NCBI RefSeq assembly: GCF_000472925.1 | Contig: NZ_AXAS01000014.1 | Span: 62,001-126,000, forward strand | DNA: 64,000 nucleotides | DNA from: Bradyrhizobium sp. Ec3.3 | GTDB lineage: Bacteria > Pseudomonadota > Alphaproteobacteria > Rhizobiales > Xanthobacteraceae | Direction: 5' to 3' | Shown here: in pieces, positions 61,754-64,000 of the stretch | Layout: each line of letters begins with the position of its first letter | Position numbering within the stretch: the first letter of the stretch is position 1 | Notes under the pieces: model-generated | What the model was told of the DNA's origin: nothing | Databases searched by the model: none | Seen by the model: only the letters and a program-made list of their open reading frames with translations | Translations under genes and position numbers: made by a program

Positions 61754-63280
61754 TCAAACTTCCTCGACCCACCACTTGGACCCGCCCTTCTTGTTGCTCT
61801 CGACGGCGAACCGCTTGCGATCGACGACCGTGCCCCGCCGGCGCTGGAGCCAAGCACCGAGGGTGCCAGCGGTCAGCTTTTGTTTGGTCGCCGTCTCCAG
61901 CGCCTCCAAAAATTCCGGATTGTCGCCGTCCGCCGTATCGATCGCTTGCGCACAGGTGCAGCTGTTTCCCACTCCCATGCCCACAGCGCTGGACCAAGCT
62001 TCCAACATCGCCCGCAGTTCGACCGTCTGCGGGTCGAGTTCTCGCGCTCTCTCCATAGAGGCGACGGGATCGGCTTTTCCGAGCCAGATCAGCGCTGACC
62101 GAACAACGTCGCTCCACCCTTCAAACGAGGCGAGGCGCTTGGCCGGCTGCGGCCGGCCTGCGGCCACGTAGGCCCTACAGATCGTCAGGGCGGCAGCGAC
62201 ATAGGCGCCTCGATCGCTCATGACCATGGCGACGGGATCCTTCCTAAAGACGCGCAGTTCCGGCCTCTCGATTTCCGGATCGAGCACTGCGGTAATGACC
62301 CGTCGGGTCATGTCGCCGATAATTGTGATGTTGTTTCCGCTTGCGAAGAAGGTCGTCCCACGCGCCTCGACGCGGGCGTTTTCCGAAAGGCCCAAGATGC
62401 GCATTCGAACGCTGGATCGTTCTATCGCGATGCACAGCGCGTCGCCGCCAAGTCCGTTCGTGACGTTGTCGATCGAAATCAGTGGCTGTCCAGCCATCAA
62501 TGCGGCGCCGAGCCGCTTCTCCGTCTCTTCGTCATTTCGGCCGGCTGCCATCACTGGCATCAACTGCCCGATCGCTGCCGAGGCGACGACGTCCGACAAG
62601 TAGCTCTTTCCGCTCCCGGCCGCCGGCGCGCTGAACACATGCATCGGCGCGACCGGAAACGCGCCGCGCGCGATTGGCGTTATCAGCGCCGACAGGGCTA
62701 CGGATTTTGATACGTCGTCAGCGAAGGGAAATTCCGTAAGAAGGTCTTCAAGAAGGCTAAGCGAGTGCAGCGCATCGGCCTTCGAAGGGCTCGCTGGAAT
62801 TGCGGGCATCTTCGGCGGGGCGAGCAGCAGCAACTGGGTCGCCGGATCGTACCCGGGTCGGGTCAGCAACGACCCGTCCGGACGCATTGTTGGCGTCGTC
62901 AACACGCCGACAATGGTCTGGAAGTGCCACTCTCCCGTCCTCGCTAGGATGGTCTTCGCAACATCCATGGGAGGGTCGCATCGCGCCCATTCCTTTTCGC
63001 GAGAGCGGTACTTCTGGAAGATCGCGTATCGCGCCAGCAAGTCGCGAAGGTAGACGGCGTCAACCGGCTCAAGCCGGACAACAGCGCTCTTATGACCGTT
63101 CGCCGCGGCGACCGTCTCCACGATCGGCCGAACGAGATTGCCGCCGTACTGGTAGACGTCCACTTCAGCATCCAACAGCGCGCGTTCGCCTCGCGTGGCA
63201 TTATCGGAGATATCGCCCAGCTGAATTATCGGGGGCTCGCGTCGTTGCGACGGTGAAATCAGCTCCGCAACATTAGTCAT
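61754..63280 (-). CDS. phage replicative helicase-like ATPase
   Basis: The 508-residue protein has a P-loop APAAGSGKSYLSDVVA near residue 220, a Walker-B-like GQPLISIDNVTNGLGG, an SLSENARVEARGTTFFASGN sensor-like segment, and an arginine-rich MTRRVITAVLD. This matches the SF3/primase-helicase-like ATPases of phages and plasmids. The N-terminal 150 residues would be the partner-binding part. No Toprim or primase motif was recognised. Its stop abuts the G-run inverted repeat. Confidence 0.78.
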   Translation of the reverse strand: MTNVAELISPSQRREPPIIQLGDISDNATRGERALLDAEVDVYQYGGNLVRPIVETVAAANGHKSAVVRLEPVDAVYLRDLLARYAIFQKYRSREKEWARCDPPMDVAKTILARTGEWHFQTIVGVLTTPTMRPDGSLLTRPGYDPATQLLLLAPPKMPAIPASPSKADALHSLSLLEDLLTEFPFADDVSKSVALSALITPIARGAFPVAPMHVFSAPAAGSGKSYLSDVVASAAIGQLMPVMAAGRNDEETEKRLGAALMAGQPLISIDNVTNGLGGDALCIAIERSSVRMRILGLSENARVEARGTTFFASGNNITIIGDMTRRVITAVLDPEIERPELRVFRKDPVAMVMSDRGAYVAAALTICRAYVAAGRPQPAKRLASFEGWSDVVRSALIWLGKADPVASMERARELDPQTVELRAMLEAWSSAVGMGVGNSCTCAQAIDTADGDNPEFLEALETATKQKLTAGTLGAWLQRRRGTVVDRKRFAVESNKKGGSKWWVEEV

Positions 63281-63419
63281 GAGGCGCCCCGCGTGTTTCC
63301 CGGTCGTTCAATGGTCCACGGACGGCCCTGTCTCTCACCGGGAAATCGTAACGGAGTAGCGCGACCGGGCCATACGTCGCGATCTTTAAGAAATTCGAGG
63401 GACAAGACATTGCCGGCGC

Positions 63420-64000
63420 TCAGGATTTCGGCTTCGGCCATAGCAGTTCAATCGTTCGCCGCGATGGAGATCGCTCTGCGGGTGGGAAGTTCGACCGAGC
63501 CGCCAAGGAGAGCTTCTGCGCGATCTCTTGAAGAGCTCCCGCCCAACCCCGCTCGGTAAGGAGGTCGAAAATCACGCGGTGCCAGGACGCATCGAACACT
63601 GGGCGCGGCGAGAGATACATGTCGACCAAGCTGTCAAGGTAGCCGGCAGACCACTTGATCCATTCGGCTTCGTCTCGCGATCGTGGTGCCTTGAGTTTCA
63701 CCACCAATGCGTCCGCGGCGCCCTTCAAGGTCGCGTGCGCCGGGCCGCCGGAAAATTGGATGTAACGATGGAGGTCGGGCCGGCCCAGGGCTTCGCGAAC
63801 GTAGTCCAGCGAAGCGGTTTCGAGCGGAACGTCTGATGTGAGCGCAACGGCAATATAGGCCGCGTGATACAGCGATACACAACGAAACACGTGCGCGCAG
63901 TGAACGATCGCGATCGCGAAGCGATCACGATCATCGAAGAAGGCAAGTCCAGTGCCCTTCGGGCGCCCACGCGATTTCTGCGTAAACGCCGCATCCCGCC
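63420..64000 (-). CDS. phage hypothetical protein (5' end outside window)
   Basis: The frame is open from the right window edge, reading RDAAFTQKSRGRPKGTGLAF then FDDRDRFAIAIVHCAHVFRC, and continues through the GTG at 63890. A start at 63890 is therefore probably internal. The visible part (about 192 residues) includes LDYVREALGRPDLHRYIQFS and SLVDMYLSPRPVFDASWHRV. Predicted helical. Function unknown. Confidence 0.6.
   Translation of the reverse strand, partial: RDAAFTQKSRGRPKGTGLAFFDDRDRFAIAIVHCAHVFRCVSLYHAAYIAVALTSDVPLETASLDYVREALGRPDLHRYIQFSGGPAHATLKGAADALVVKLKAPRSRDEAEWIKWSAGYLDSLVDMYLSPRPVFDASWHRVIFDLLTERGWAGALQEIAQKLSLAARSNFPPAERSPSRRTIELLWPKPKS

Larger units (their letters stand above)
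48134..64000 (-). mobile_element. prophage-like element, right part outside the window
   Basis: All genes here read leftward with frequent 1-4 base overlaps. Recognised parts are excisionase-like protein, tail fibres, gp45- and gp44-like baseplate proteins, tape measure, frameshifted tail chaperone, S49 protease and a helicase-like ATPase. Integrase, terminase, portal, capsid, sheath and lysin are not recognised in the window. The left boundary is uncertain; small genes down to 42.4 kb may also belong. Confidence 0.8.

Noticed and set aside
1..64000. CRISPR array or rRNA operon
   Set aside because: No regularly spaced 25-40 base direct repeats and no rRNA-like sequence were seen.

Overview
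The window looks like the chromosome of a Bradyrhizobium-type alphaproteobacterium (Nitrobacteraceae). This rests on high GC, the gene order rlpA / dac / tmk / holB / metG / tatD / MBL hydrolase, an alphaproteobacterial F1-ATPase inhibitor (zeta, DUF1476), DUF3551 and DUF6894 proteins, and a formate dehydrogenase locus with DUF3305/DUF3306 partners. No database search was possible, so family names come from recognising the translated sequences.

Layout. 1-12.4 kb is core chromosome: the end of an autotransporter; a tightly packed leftward operon (D,D-carboxypeptidase, thymidylate kinase, DNA polymerase III delta', methionyl-tRNA synthetase with a long lysine/alanine tail, TatD nuclease, MBL hydrolase); an alpha/beta hydrolase; an RlpA-like lipoprotein; a YqhA-family membrane protein; a GNAT acetyltransferase; and the ATPase inhibitor. 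12.6-22.2 kb is a sparse stretch of small, mostly exported, membrane or zinc-ribbon proteins, with strong intrinsic terminators, a membrane-anchored lytic transglycosylase and two paralogous exported proteins. 22.2-34.9 kb is a formate dehydrogenase locus: gamma, beta and alpha subunits, a Tat-signal miniprotein, an HTH-TorD fusion chaperone, five translationally coupled accessory genes (DUF3306, DUF3305, DUF6352, DUF6505, a lipoate/biotin-ligase-like protein), a divergent multi-cluster ferredoxin and a WD40-cytochrome c fusion.

35-42.1 kb is a decayed accessory region ending at tRNA-Ser(TGA). It holds a broken serine recombinase, a frameshifted ATP-dependent DNA ligase fragment, a truncated gene, a double-glycine-leader bacteriocin-like precursor and long stretches without convincing genes. 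42.4-47.7 kb carries small accessory genes, including a ribbon-helix-helix regulator with a candidate operator pair. 48.1-64 kb is a prophage-like block read leftward. It includes Mu-type baseplate proteins (gp44- and gp45-like), a tape measure protein, a tail assembly chaperone made by -1 frameshifting, two tail fibre proteins, an S49 head-maturation-type protease and a replicative helicase-like ATPase. No integrase, terminase, portal, major capsid, sheath or lysin was recognised; the element runs off the right edge.

How the genes work together. The FDH genes should build a periplasmic, membrane-anchored, cysteine-type Mo/W formate dehydrogenase that feeds electrons to quinone, with the coupled accessory genes acting in maturation, regulation or electron transfer. 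The most interesting items are this accessory module (especially the HTH-TorD fusion), the GG-leader peptide, the prophage frameshift site, and a compact iteron/hairpin/G-run inverted-repeat region beside the phage helicase that could be a replication origin.
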